The position numbers were made by a program, and so were the translations under genes. Below, piece by piece: positions 13,058-23,018 of a DNA stretch of 64,000 nt. The DNA is from Linyphia triangularis. Lineage: Eukaryota > Arthropoda > Arachnida > Araneae > Linyphiidae. The stretch lies in NCBI GenBank assembly GCA_963978545.1, contig OZ021724.1, positions 96,951,792 through 97,015,791 on the forward strand. The letters run 5' to 3'. Below the pieces are notes generated by a model. The model did no database searches. It was not told the origin of the DNA and saw nothing but the letters and a program-made list of their open reading frames with translations. Numbering within the stretch: position 1 is the stretch's first letter; the number at the start of each line of letters is the position of its first letter.

Positions 13058-13097
13058 GGCACAGTGTAGCTCTTGCGCCATAAAACACCAACCAACC
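13058..13097 (+). mobile_element. 40-bp retroposed SINE/LINE tail fragment
   Basis: A 40-bp insert running from GGCACAGTGTAGCTCTTGCG to ACACCAACCAACC. It is flanked by perfect 12-bp duplications AGAGCTTCATTT (13046-13057 and 13098-13109). The paralogous copy at 13614-13625 has AGAGCTTCATTT once with no insert, so it is an empty site. The insert resembles the last ~45 nt of the tRNA-derived SINE at 21438 (GCGCCA...AACCAACC). This is consistent with severely 5'-truncated target-primed retrotransposition. Confidence 0.85.
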
Positions 13098-13141
13098 AGA
13101 GCTTCATTTAAAGATTTCTTTCATCGCTGGTATTGTGATGT

Positions 13142-13574
13142 ACTAACAGTGGCCACAGAACCGGGAAAACCTGGAAATCGGGGAAATGTCAGGGAGCTTT
13201 CTGATTCTGGAAAAAATCTGGGAAATGTCAGGGAACTTTTTAAAATTTCATGAAAATCAAGGAAATTTTGTATCTTTTAAGGTACGTTCATCCATATTTT
13301 GGCGCTATTTACCCAGAGATTTGTGGTGGTAAGCCATTAGAAGTTTAATGTTACGGAATAATTTAAACTTTTCATTACCAGCAAAATTATTTTTTAAAAA
13401 TTTGCATATTGTCTCTTTAGAATACATGTTCTATTTGATCAGGGTGTCTAGACATCTGGAAAACCTAAGAAAATAGGAGAAATTTGGAAAAAAGTTTGCT
13501 CTAAAATCAGGGAATTTTTTAGATATCTGTCGGGGAAATCAGGGAACTTTTTTTCCTGAATTTTGTGGCCACCC
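13142..13574. mobile_element. GTGGCCAC-ended repeat with internal subrepeats
   Basis: It begins near AACAGTGGCCACAGAACC and ends TTTTGTGGCCACCCTG. Internally there are several units built on GGGAAATGTCAGGGA and GGAAAACCT. The inverted GTGGCCAC ends suggest a DNA-transposon derivative, possibly composite, since a second end-like CAGGGTGTCTAGACATC lies near 13440. Confidence 0.6.
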
Positions 13575-13660
13575 TGATGAAGACAGTATTCATATTTTTT
13601 TTTATTTCTCTTCAGAGCTTCATTTAAAGATTTCTTTTATCTCTGGTATTGTGATGTACA

Positions 13661-14928
13661 AAGTCCCGTTACTTGTGAACTATCTAACGTCTCTATATTT
13701 TAAATTATTACATCAATTGTCAATTTTATCAAGACGCCGTTTTCTTTTGTTAAACTACCTATTGATACGTATCCACTATGTTGAATCACAAACGTGTAGA
13801 GTTTCACCTGCCTGAATGTATTCATGTTGATTCTTAACCCCTCCCAAATTCGTTCAGGTTGAATGAGGACATAAAATGAATTGGGGACGGATGTGGGTTT
13901 TTTCGTCTAACCACAATGAACTAACCCAACTTTTTCTTAAGATTACCATCCTGTTCCTGCCCCATAGACATAAATGCTTCATTTTTTGCCCATAATATAT
14001 GCCAAAGTATTGCTTTATAACATCTACATTTTTTTTTATCAAGTATGGCTGTAACATTAACGATCAATGATAATTTTTTTTATTATATTTTAAAAGTTTT
14101 TGTAAGCTTGCTTATAAAACCTATAAAAAAAAGTAACAAAAATGCATTAGTTGTTTTCCTTTCAAATTGTAATTATGTAGATGTAATTATGTTTGTGTTA
14201 TATTTGCAATTTTTTTTCTTCTAAAACAATACTTGTATTGTGGCCAAAAAATGAAACTATAATGCTTATACCCATTAGAACAATTTGCTTCAGAATTGCT
14301 TGCCATTAGTTTCTTCACAATGTCTTTTATCATAAATGAATATCAGTATCCTGAAATTATTTGGTTGGTGTATCCATACATTTTACTTCCACGAAGTACG
14401 AAAATTAGTCTACAATGTGTTAAAATAAAGAGCTTTTTCTTTATCGAAATTCATTGCTTTCAAATCTTCAGTCCCTTGGAGATTTGGAGTTTCAGCTTTA
14501 TTACCTTTCTTCTCGGTGGAATCGTGACGTAATGTTCTATCACAACATTGAATCTTTCGCCTCGTAATATGCTTGACAGTTTAATAGCTTTTGGCATATC
14601 TTTACGCCTTTACCTACTCATCTCTCCCGTTTCATTCATTTAAAAAAAGGTTATTTCCCAAACCCTTTTTCCTGCTGGATGTGACAGCTTGATTACCTGA
14701 CAATTAGACAGGCTATTTTTAGATTCTACCTCTGTTGCTATTTTCCTTGCTCGAAAAAAATGAATAAAAGAGGCTGTTTTTGACTCTGGTCAGTTGAACT
14801 TGAATTGCCTGTTTAAGAAGTAGAAAAGTTGCAAGTTTCTATTTAGATGGAATTGTAGGCTACGTAGTTCCAGGAAACCCTGTCTCCTTTTCGGATGTTT
14901 TTTTTAATAGTTCTCTCGAAATTGTATG
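13661..14928. other. Intergenic interval with no recognised feature
   Basis: AT-rich sequence with short spurious frames. No gene, RNA or repeat boundary was recognised. Confidence 0.35.
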
Positions 14929-15327
14929 CAGTGTTCCCACGGTCATTGGAAGTCATTAAAAGTGCTTAATATATTTGAACTTGTTTTCAAGACCTTGGAA
15001 GTGCTTGAAAATGCTTAGAAGTCCCTAAAAGTCCTTAATTTTTGCGGCTGTTGTGTGCCAAACTGCAAAATTTATAAAAATACAACTCGGAATTCATATT
15101 CTCGCGTGACTGCCATTTTCCTGCACCGTATCGGAATTCTCCGACATATTTGTATTACGCATCCACCAACTTGCAACTTTTTTGGTAGAAAATACTTTAT
15201 TAATTTTTTTTTTATAGACATGATGCCTGAAAACAAATTTTCAACGGTCTTTAAAAACGTTATTTAGGTGCTTAAAAATCGTTGAAAAGTCTTTGAATTT
15301 CATTCTGTGATACGAGTGGGAACCCTG
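14929..15327 (+). mobile_element. CAG(G/T)GTTCCCAC-ended non-autonomous DNA transposon
   Basis: A 399-bp element with ends CAGTGTTCCCACGG and GAGTGGGAACCCTG, flanked by GTATG on both sides (14924-14928 and 15328-15332). It shares interior words such as GATGCCTGAAAACAAATTTT with the nested copy at 18718-18966. A truncated copy lies at 47398. Confidence 0.8.
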
Positions 15328-17872
15328 GTATGGAATGTGATTTTGTATTGTGCTTTAGTTAAATAAGATTGTTCATTTTTGGGTTAAGAAAATGCATGAA
15401 TGAATGGGGAATTTTGATTTTTGATATTTACTTACCTAAATGTGAAAAAAAAAAAAAAAAAAAAACCTTTAGACTGGAAATTCTGTAGAATTTCAGTAAT
15501 GAAATACAATTATGTTTTGGAACTATGGTTTCCCTACTCCATTTTTATTAATTTCAATTTTTCAAATAGAAATAAAGCGAAAATGAATCTACTTACTTGA
15601 AAGTTGATAGTATGTCCTTGATATTTTTTTGTTAAAAAGTAACGATGTCTAGTCATTTTAATAATAATAAAAAAGATAGTGTGGGTTGGCTAAGGCAGCT
15701 TACTGTAAAATTAGGCGCCGGAGGTCACTTTAATATAAAACCGGGGGTTAAAGGCTGATTTACATGTTACCAATCGGTGTACCAGTTGAGAACGCCATTT
15801 ATTAGACGCCAGCGCTTGCACCATGTAAATGCTTCATTCCAGTCGCTGGAGAAGTCTGTTTGCACCTGATCACTTGCAGCTGGCCACTCTAGTCAAAATA
15901 TTTTTATTTGCTGGAGCATCAGCTCCCATCAACCAATCGCTTAATACTCGTTCGTGACCACCGACAGGCGGCGTAATGCTCGCCCAATAGCTGGATTGTT
16001 CTTGCTGCTGGCACTTTGGAAACGCAAGACGGCATTCCAATTTCCAATCAATGAGTGAGTGAGCTTCCAATCCTGGCTTACTAAGGATGTAGACAATGCC
16101 AAGGGGGATAGCCTTGGGGTAGCTTTTATTCTCGCCTCTTTAACAGCGGTAGTCAAGCAAAGTCGTTTTTTTATATTTATTAGTGTGTCCAGATGGGGAA
16201 AAATTGAACTTTTTCCACAATTCACGGTTATCCTAATTTTCACAATTGCACAAATCATATAAAAGACATACAATTGCAGTAACTGCCCATAATATTTTTA
16301 TGATTTGTATACATACGATTGCTGTAACTATTACACGTACGATCTTATAATAACTAACTGCCTAAAACTGGTGGAAGAAAATTAGTTTTTCCCCTCGTAC
16401 GGAATTTCTTTTTGTCGTTCTTAATTTACGAAAAAAACTGATTTATTGCATTTAAAAAAAATATCCTTGGTTTTTCCATGCAGCTAAGCACCCTGTCCAT
16501 TAACGCAATCGCAATGTGTCGGTATCTTCAACACTGAGGCAATACAGAGATTCGGTATCGAAATCGGAAATGAAAGTACACATTTTGCCAATGATTTCTG
16601 CCCTCTCAACCAAGTGACAAGCGAAGTCCGCAATCTCTCTCTTGCCACAACATTGAGGAGGAAGGAACCTTTAATTATCTTTCGGAGATTGTGAATGAGA
16701 TTCCTTGTAAGGAAAATGTCTGCGCAAAAATAAAAAAAAAGGTCTCCACCCGACAATCTGGATATATGTCGCTGACGGGACTTCTGTATGACTTTTCCTG
16801 CAACTTGTGTGGGTGGAACGAACTGTTCTATTGTTACAGAATGCTATCCGAGGAAATATGGATCTGACGTACTTATGGAAGGTGCGTGTTTTCATGTTTT
16901 GAGTGACGTGGGAAATGACTATATGACGAGTGTTTTGAACATTTGCCTGGATTAGAATACCTTAACGTCAAATTGGATGAGTTTTTCGTCGGAACGTTTC
17001 GTATATTTCTTGGACAGGAAGTGTTTTTGTTGAGCTTTTGCTGGACGAGTCCCAGTATCATGAATTATAATTAGGCCTAGTGTCTTCAAGGAGGAACTGG
17101 TATTAAGCGACTTGGTTATCAATTTGGCCCGTGATTGGAAGGTTGTTTTGTTTGGTAAGTTTAAAGTCACACAACGGGCAAGAACTCTAATTACTGATGT
17201 GTAACCCTTCAAAATTCATGTAAGGGTTACATGATTTTTTACACGTACTTGATGCGGTAAAACAGTTTTCAATTTTTATTCCAGTTAATTTTTTGTTTCG
17301 GCTGAGGAGTGCCCTGATTTTCTGTAAAAATAGTTCCTTTTTGTAAAAGTGATTGATAGCTTGCAAGGAAACTCGATCGTAACGCATCAGAATTTAGCTA
17401 GGAATTGAGTTGAAAGAATTGGAAATCTTGGGAAGGGGGATCCAATGTCCTCCAGCGAAAGTCCGCCGAATATTTCGAAATAGTTGCTTCACGTATACAT
17501 AATAATCAAAACAAGCTACGAATATGCCATAAACATGAGGATTTAATGATACGAAAGGAAAACGCTCGTTGGTCAATAAAACTACTATTGCATATTCATT
17601 TTATTCAATGCATGTGTATCATTTTTAAAAAACGATTTAATTTCATCGTAAGTCCCCTTTTAAGTGTACCAATAAGAATAGAGTTAAAGCAATTTTGAAG
17701 TGGTACAGATGGACTTCAGGAACCTGGCAATTCTTTGTAATTTTGTTTGGAGCTATAACGGCTGAACTTAATGGTTGTTATACAATGGTTAAAATCAAAT
17801 CAAAGGAAAGTTGTCAAAAAAAGCCAAGTCCCTACAGGGCATCTGAGCCTCCAAAAGAAAGAGCCATATCTT
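15328..17872. other. Intergenic interval with one degraded MITE copy
   Basis: About 15750-16080 carries a degraded relative of the PIF/Harbinger-like MITE at 57570. Shared words include GCTGATTTACATG, ATCAACCAATC and GACAGGCGGCG-like sequence. The rest, 16081-17872, has open frames on the minus strand but none with recognisable similarity. Confidence 0.4.
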
Positions 17873-17876
17873 TTAA

Positions 17877-18093
17877 CCTTTAATTGCTGTAAGCGGTCTG
17901 ACAGACCTCGAGTCATTTTTTGTGGAATGCTTCCGCCCCCTAAAATATCGCATCTTTGACTTTTATCTTAATTTTTCTAATACTATGTTTCTTAAACTTT
18001 AAACCTATGTTCACCAATTTATTTGGCGCAGTATGAACCATGTGTAGCTCTTGCGCCAAAAACTTCAAACCACCCAACCACAGCAGTTAAAGG
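17877..18093 (+). mobile_element. TTAA-flanked MITE (piggyBac-like), CCTTTAAYTGCTGT ends
   Basis: A 217-bp element flanked by TTAA at 17873-17876 and 18094-18097. The left end is CCTTTAATTGCTGT; the right end is ACAGCAGTTAAAGG. TTAA duplication is diagnostic of the piggyBac superfamily (Kolobok also uses TTAA). Inside, at about 18025-18082, lies the GGCGCA...GCGCCA...ACCACCCAACCA tail unit. The same unit is nested inside the elements at 21080 and 24716. Confidence 0.8.
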
Positions 18094-18218
18094 TTAAGAA
18101 CTTTCATTATGGCTAAAATTGCATGTCAATGTACAAAAGGATCTATAATAGGGTACTTTGCGCAATTGAAAAAAAAATATAAAGATTTTGGTGTACAATT
18201 AGAATTTTTTCTTTGCAG

Positions 18219-18414
18219 ATTCAAAGGTAAACAAGATGAGATTTCAACGCCTGAATAACAGCAAAGTTAGTGAAACGCAGGAATTCGAAAATGAGGATGA
18301 TGAAGTTTTCAGAACTGAAGACGAAGATCAGAATCTCAACAACCAAAATATCCACGATTCCTCTGATATGCTTACTCTTGAGGGGCTGAGGCGAAACTAC
18401 AATTCCTGTTCAAA
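18219..18414 (+). CDS. pino: pinocchio exon 1 (first recognised)
   Basis: Acceptor TTTTCTTTGCAG ends at 18218; donor GTAAGT starts at 18415. The first ATG is at 18236. It encodes an acidic linker and then [13 protein letters not shown], which leads into the Cys-rich region. It ends in phase 2. Confidence 0.75.
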
Positions 18415-21400
18415 GTAAGTATTTAAAAACAGTTTCTTCTGTATTCTTCCTTTTTAATGAATTGAATTTCGAAAGGGAATTTTATACAACTTCTAAAGTC
18501 AGTGGCTTGTTGGTATGAAAGATTGTGGAATCTATTAACCCTTTGCACTCGAGAGATGACTCACTCGCCACATGATTTGATGCCGCAACTCGTGAGGTGA
18601 CTCGCTCCCCACTAGGTCCGATGCGGAAATTTGATGCAAGACAATGGCTGTTTATGTATGGTTTCTTTGAAGCGGGTCCGCAACAACTGAAATACTACGA
18701 AATGTGTCGAGTCACTCGGGGTTCCCACGGTCATTAAAAGTCATTAGAAGTGCTTAATATTTTTGAACTCGTTTTCAAGGCCTTGAAAATACTCGGAGGT
18801 CCTTAATTTTTGCGGATGTTGTGGAATAATATACTTTATTAAAAATTTATACATAGACATGATGCCTGAAAACAAATTTTCAAAGGTCCTTAAAACGTTA
18901 TTTAGGTCCTTAAAAGTCATTGAAAAGTCAATGATTTTCATTCTGCGATTTCAGTGGAGGAACCCCGTTACTGGTTAAACTGCGCGAAGAAGGCCTCGAG
19001 TGCAAAGGGGCGAATATAAATTAAAATGAAGATTCATTAGTCATATTTTAATTTGTAAAACTTTGGATTGTAAATTTGTTTTTGTTTAGCACTGATCAGC
19101 ATGTTTTGCAAAAAGACTTCAGAATTTAAGAGGAGTAAAAATTATTGTATATAAAATCTGAAGATTTGGTCTAATACAAATATACAGTTTTACTCGGAGC
19201 TTAATAAAATTTTGTACTCTTGACATTCTAAAGAAGAGATGATAACTGTTGGATTTATACTGGGTTATTCAGAATTTCTTCCCGGATTTCGAAGCGCTAT
19301 AGTAAAAAAAAACATAGCAAATAAAAACATTTGAAAGAATACAAAAACAATTAAAGTTTTATTTACGTAGCTTACAGGTGTTCTATGTGTGAACCCTTGG
19401 TCACACGGTATACATCAATGCGATAGTCCAGTTCCTGCTGAAAAGTCCAGTCCTCGCTTCAAAACCCCTGACGGGAATTTTGAATAACCCTGTATATATA
19501 TATTTTTTAACCCTCCCCCCATCCACTTCCTTTAAACTATAATTTTATTACTACTTGAGCTTTTCAAAAAAGTTTGAAAGTAATTTTTGATCAAGTATAG
19601 AAATTTAACTGGTTTTAAGGCTTGGTGATTATCAAGAAAAATGTGTTTGAAAAGTTTTCCACGTATGGATTTTTCCATGCTTGGTATCATTCTCTGTATT
19701 TTGAGAGGGAAAGATGGGCGAACTCAACATAAAAATATATATATTTGTAAAAATCTGGGAAGGGTCTAGATTCGGATGGTGAAGGAAAAAAAAAAAAAAT
19801 GACCCGATAGTTGAGTTGGTCCTACGTATCCGCAACGCCTCGTATAAAAGCTTCAAAATTAAAAAAAAAAAAAAAAAAATTTAATCTAAGGGTGATATTC
19901 TAAATGAAGGTACATCGTTAGATGACTAATTTCCCTTTGAGTTAATTGTTCTAATTATATCACATGCTCCAACATAGTCGATTGATAAACATGTTGTGCG
20001 GGATGCAATTAAGCAATATTGTTTTTCCTAAACAGGTTTTCCTTAAGAATGTTTGTTCTGTTGCTGGTTGGTAGTGTTTCCGTATTTGATGTTTTTATAG
20101 CTATTTAAAATGAACCTGCAATAAGAGATTTGTGCCTTTTTTTTGTAGGTGTGGCGTCAGTTGGTATGACGATCACGTAAGCCTCGATTGCAGTGAGTGC
20201 GGTGGATATGCCATGAGCAGACCATGTCCCACGTGTAATGGAAAGTGTGGGAACACGTGGAGAAGAGATGTGAAAGCAGTGAGTATTTTTTCTTTCAGTC
20301 GAAATAATTGCTGAATGGGCAATTCCCGCAATTTTTTTATTCAATTTTAAAGGCTTCAAAAAGGGCATAAACACAATTTCTGCTCCACTGCGCTTTTTAA
20401 AAAAAAAAAATTTGCAACCTAAGTTTACTTGTTAAGACTTTGGTGAGAATTCGATTCATTCAACTCGAATTGAAGGTGACGTCACTTGATCCGAAACAAC
20501 TTGGCTTGAAACGCAGCAGCGGAAACCAGTTTTGCAAGTTTCTCGCAAATCTGTTTGAGATATGGCAACTGTCTACCAAATGAACGCCAACTATTTGGTA
20601 GAAACCTCACGATAACTATAAAGAACGGAAGGATATCATTATGTCGCAGCTATAGCGGAGAGTTTTGATCGGACTGGTTTTGGCTCTGTTTTGTGGCATT
20701 TCCTTTTCTTAATACTTAAATAACTAATTTTTTTTAAGAACTTTTGTTTGAATATTTGGAATAGGAAAGAAATTTTTTATGAATATAAACTAATTTCACT
20801 CTTTTTTAAAAATGCCGGAACCGTCCATTGCCAATGTATGGTTGGTTGTTTTCAGATTAACTGGCGCCGTCAGCAACACGAGGGCTATAATGCGCCGAAC
20901 ATTCCGTCATTAGACAAGCCAACATACATTTACTAACACCCATGCCTAACACGGGAATCGAACCCTTAACCTCGCGGCCTAGCACGCTAACCACTATACC
21001 GTTTGGTCGGCACTTGGAGGTTGTGTTAAATGAAGTCTGCTTTTGCCACTGACTTTCAAAAGCAAACTTGATAGCTTAACACGTTGACTGTCCCGGAATT
21101 TTGGCACGATTGCCGTCTTAAGGAGTCAATTTGATTTAACCTTTAACTGCTGTATGCGGTCTGACAGACTGCGAGTCATTTTTTGTGGAATGCTTCCACC
21201 CACTAAAATATTTCAACTTTGACTTTTATATTAATTTTTCCGATACTTTGTTTTTTTTTATATTTATATTGATGTTCATTAATTTCTCTGGCGCAAAATG
21301 AACCACGTGTTGCCCTTGCGCAAAAATTATCAAACCACCCAACCACAGCAATCGTTGACGGGAGTGGTGTGAGTTGTTTACATGTCATATGGAAGTCAAC

Positions 21401-22526
21401 GTGTTAAAAACGACCGCTTCTCTTCGAGCAGATGAAAGACCAAACGATATAGTGGTTAACGTGCTAGCTTCTAGACCGCGAGGTTGCGGGTTCGAGTCCC
21501 GTGTTAGGCATGGGTGTTTGTAAATGTATGTTGGCTTGTCTAGTGACGAATATTTCGGCGCATTATAGCCCTCGTGTTGCTGACGGCGCCAGATAATCTG
21601 AAACCAACCAATCGAGCAGATGAAACCAACCGGATTGCTGTTTTAGTGTCCCATTGAATACTGCTCTAGGTTACTTAGTAGTCTTTAGCTAAGTTGGAGC
21701 AAAGTTAATATAACTATGATGATTTTTAAGACATTTTCTGCTTTAAGTGGAAAAGCGTGCAGTATACAGAAGTTAGGACACAAATCACCGATGTCCAACT
21801 ATGTATTAAAGTTTATTCGGTTTCAATGAGATATTTTGGTCCCCCTCCTCCTGACAGTTACTATATTGCTTGTCCTTAACTACACTGCTGATTAATTTTA
21901 TTGAAATGTTATGGTATGTTTAGAGCTTTGTGCTGAGTGGTAAAACAGGATCTGTATATCGGCGATTTCTTAGGATATTAAATTTTTTTTTTTACTTTAT
22001 AGTTTACTGTCTTGATACACAAAGAAAAATAGTGTAGGGAAACCTATTTGGAGATTTTAGGAGCTTTTTGATTTTACCAGCTCTAGATTGAAAACCTTAA
22101 ATTTTCTTTTCTGAAAGTCCGCTTTTGTGAAAATTCGGGAAAAAAAATCCCTAACTCATGACGCAAACTGAGTAAATTTATTGTTTCCAATAATACGTGC
22201 TTCTATTTGAAGTTGAATAAGAATAATAAAAAGCAAAATAAATTTTGAATTCCCATACTTTTTTTCTTCTTAAAGATGGCACATGACTTCTGAGGTACTC
22301 ATTCTATACCAACGTTTTGTTGCTCAACTAACTGGTTCCTTCCTTTTTACAGTCCCACGCCCGAAAACATGCCGAGTGGCACGGAGCCTGCTCAATGAAC
22401 TGCCAGTGGAGCTCGCAGAATCTTCGGGAGTCGAAGGTAATGACGGAAGACAAGAACGCCAACTTCGAAAGCAGTAGCTATCACCGCTTAGCCCAAATGC
22501 GTGTTCACGAAGCTCAAGTCATGTAA
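18236..22526 (+). CDS. pino: Protein pinocchio family, three-exon gene
   Basis: Coding exons are 18236-18414, 20149-20278 and 22353-22526, joined in frame with GT-AG introns to give 160 residues. Residues 1-56 are acidic and polar ([18 protein letters not shown]). From residue 58 comes a dense Cys/Trp/His region: C58-x2-C61, C74-x2-C77, C86-x2-C89-x3-C93 and C116-x3-C120, with motifs [19 protein letters not shown] and [10 protein letters not shown]. This pattern matches the arthropod protein pinocchio as I remember it. The Drosophila gene was linked to olfactory behaviour, but its biochemistry is unknown; a zinc-ribbon-like fold is my inference. The first coding exon starts after an acceptor at 18218 and its frame is open back to that acceptor, so the true start may be in an upstream exon. 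The gene converges on ADHFE1. Confidence 0.82.
18539..19009 (+). mobile_element. piggyBac-like MITE, CCCTTTGCACTCGAG ends
   Basis: In pinocchio intron 1. The left end is TTAA then CCCTTTGCACTCGAG; the right end is CTCGAGTGCAAAGGG at 18995-19009. The right-hand TTAA has decayed to GCGA. Such CCCTTTGCACTCG ends after TTAA are typical of piggyBac-like elements. The element is interrupted by the nested copy at 18718. Confidence 0.8.
18718..18966 (+). mobile_element. GGGTTCCCAC-type element nested in a piggyBac-like MITE
   Basis: Begins GGGGTTCCCACGGTCATT and ends near GTGGAGGAACCCCG. The interior matches the element at 14929, including GATGCCTGAAAACAAATTTT. Its presence inside the CCCTTTGCACTCGAG element makes it the younger insertion. 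Confidence 0.7.
19260..19492 (+). mobile_element. Tc1/mariner-like MITE, copy A
   Basis: In pinocchio intron 1. The left end CTGGGTTATTCAGAAT and right end GAATAACCCTG are flanked by TA on both sides. A second copy lies at 37739. TA duplication and short CAGGGTTATTC ends fit Tc1/mariner derivatives. Confidence 0.75.
20149..20278 (+). CDS. pino: pinocchio exon 2, Cys-rich core
   Basis: 130 nt between TTTTTTTGTAG and GTGAGT. It encodes residues 60-103 with eight cysteines and the conserved [14 protein letters not shown] block. It is the best-conserved part of the protein and the main ground for the family call. Confidence 0.85.
20840..21008 (-). mobile_element. tRNA-derived SINE, minus orientation
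   Basis: In pinocchio intron 2. Read on the minus strand it starts GACCAAACGGTATAGTGG, has a B-box-like GGTTCGATTCC, and ends in an AACCAACC tail preceded by ACGGCGCCAG. It is homologous to the SINE at 21438 but inverted. No clear target duplication was seen. Confidence 0.8.
21080..21403 (+). mobile_element. piggyBac-like MITE, CACGTTGACT ends, with nested MITE
   Basis: In pinocchio intron 2, flanked by TTAA at 21076-21079 and 21404-21407. Ends are CACGTTGACTG and AAGTCAACGTG. At 21140-21350 it contains a copy of the CCTTTAACTGCTGT element (left TTAA at 21136-21139, right end truncated). The related copy at 24716 shows the same nesting, so the composite was mobilised or duplicated as a unit. 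Confidence 0.8.
21438..21611 (+). mobile_element. tRNA-derived SINE with perfect 14-bp duplication
   Basis: A 174-bp element flanked by TCGAGCAGATGAAA at 21424-21437 and 21612-21625. The head has an A-box-like TATAGTGGTTAACG and a B-box-like GGTTCGAGTCC, then a tRNA-unrelated body and an AAACCAACCAA tail. The perfect duplication indicates a fairly recent LINE-mediated insertion. Confidence 0.9.
22353..22526 (+). CDS. pino: pinocchio exon 3, C-terminal
   Basis: 174 nt after the acceptor TTTTTACAG. It encodes [19 protein letters not shown] and then a polar tail ending QVM, with stop TAA at 22524-22526. The 3' UTR probably runs to about 22910, using AATAAA at 22889. Confidence 0.82.
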   Translation, partial: SHARKHAEWHGACSMNCQWSSQNLRESKVMTEDKNANFESSSYHRLAQMRVHEAQVM

Positions 22527-22846
22527 ATTACACCAACTAATCATCTCCTATGAAGACATCATCCATCTCCATCGGACAAGGTCTAAGAAACATTTTTTTT
22601 TCATCGGTGAGAAAGAACAAAATGTCGCGTTCCTACGAGTTTTTCCCCGAAAGATGTTCCTACACGGGAAAACTCTCTATTTCCAAATAAAACACTCGCC
22701 AAGATGGGACAAAACATTTGAAGATCCGGTTTTTAAAGTGGTCCGCATATATTGTATGTGTACGAGTTCGAAGCCTACTATTTATTTGCTGTTCGTGAGG
22801 CTTGGTGCTGTAGAAAATGAAACTCTTGCTTTTTGTACTTGTGTAA

Positions 22847-22852
22847 TTTATT
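22847..22852 (-). terminator. Candidate poly(A) signal of ADHFE1
   Basis: TTTATT on the plus strand reads AATAAA on the minus strand, 83 nt past the ADHFE1 stop. If used, the ADHFE1 3' UTR would overlap the pinocchio 3' UTR by tens of bases. Confidence 0.5.
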
Positions 22853-22888
22853 CAAAATTTATCAATTGTAAAAATATTCTTGGTTCGT

Positions 22889-22894
22889 AATAAA
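22889..22894 (+). terminator. Poly(A) signal of pinocchio
   Basis: AATAAA lies 363 nt after the pinocchio stop. An alternative AATAAA is near 22686. Cleavage is expected at about 22905-22920, just short of the ADHFE1 stop codon at 22935 on the other strand. Confidence 0.55.
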
Positions 22895-22934
22895 GATTAA
22901 ACTGCTTTTTTTTAAATCTCTTTGCTTCATACAT

Positions 22935-23018
22935 TTAATACACTTTCAATGAGTCTTCAAAGAGGTGACTTAGTTCTTCCTCTGACTGTTTCCTTGGGGC
23001 CAATTTCGTTACACGGTG
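22935..23018 (-). CDS. ADHFE1: ADHFE1 exon 14, C terminus
   Basis: 84 nt, encoding [20 protein letters not shown] and ending SLKVY, with stop TAA at 22937-22935. The end aligns with the LFEASMKLY terminus of vertebrate ADHFE1. Confidence 0.95.
   Translation of the reverse strand, partial: HRVTKLAPRKQSEEELSHLFEDSLKVY

Larger units (their letters stand above)
12993..13660. repeat. ~90-bp direct duplication flanking an inserted repeat
   Basis: The segment running from TGATGAAGACAGTATTCATA to TATTGTGATGTAC occurs at about 12993-13141 and again at 13575-13659. The first copy is longer because it carries a 40-bp insertion at 13058. Between the two copies lies a separate repeat at about 13142-13574. 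Confidence 0.85.

Noticed and set aside
20934..21520. Genuine tRNA genes
   Set aside because: A/B-box-like sequences are present, but each is the head of a SINE with a tRNA-unrelated body, and cloverleaf pairing is poor.
22501..22890. 129-codon plus-strand frame after the pinocchio stop
   Set aside because: It starts inside the last pinocchio exon in another frame and runs through the 3' UTR. No similarity was recognised.
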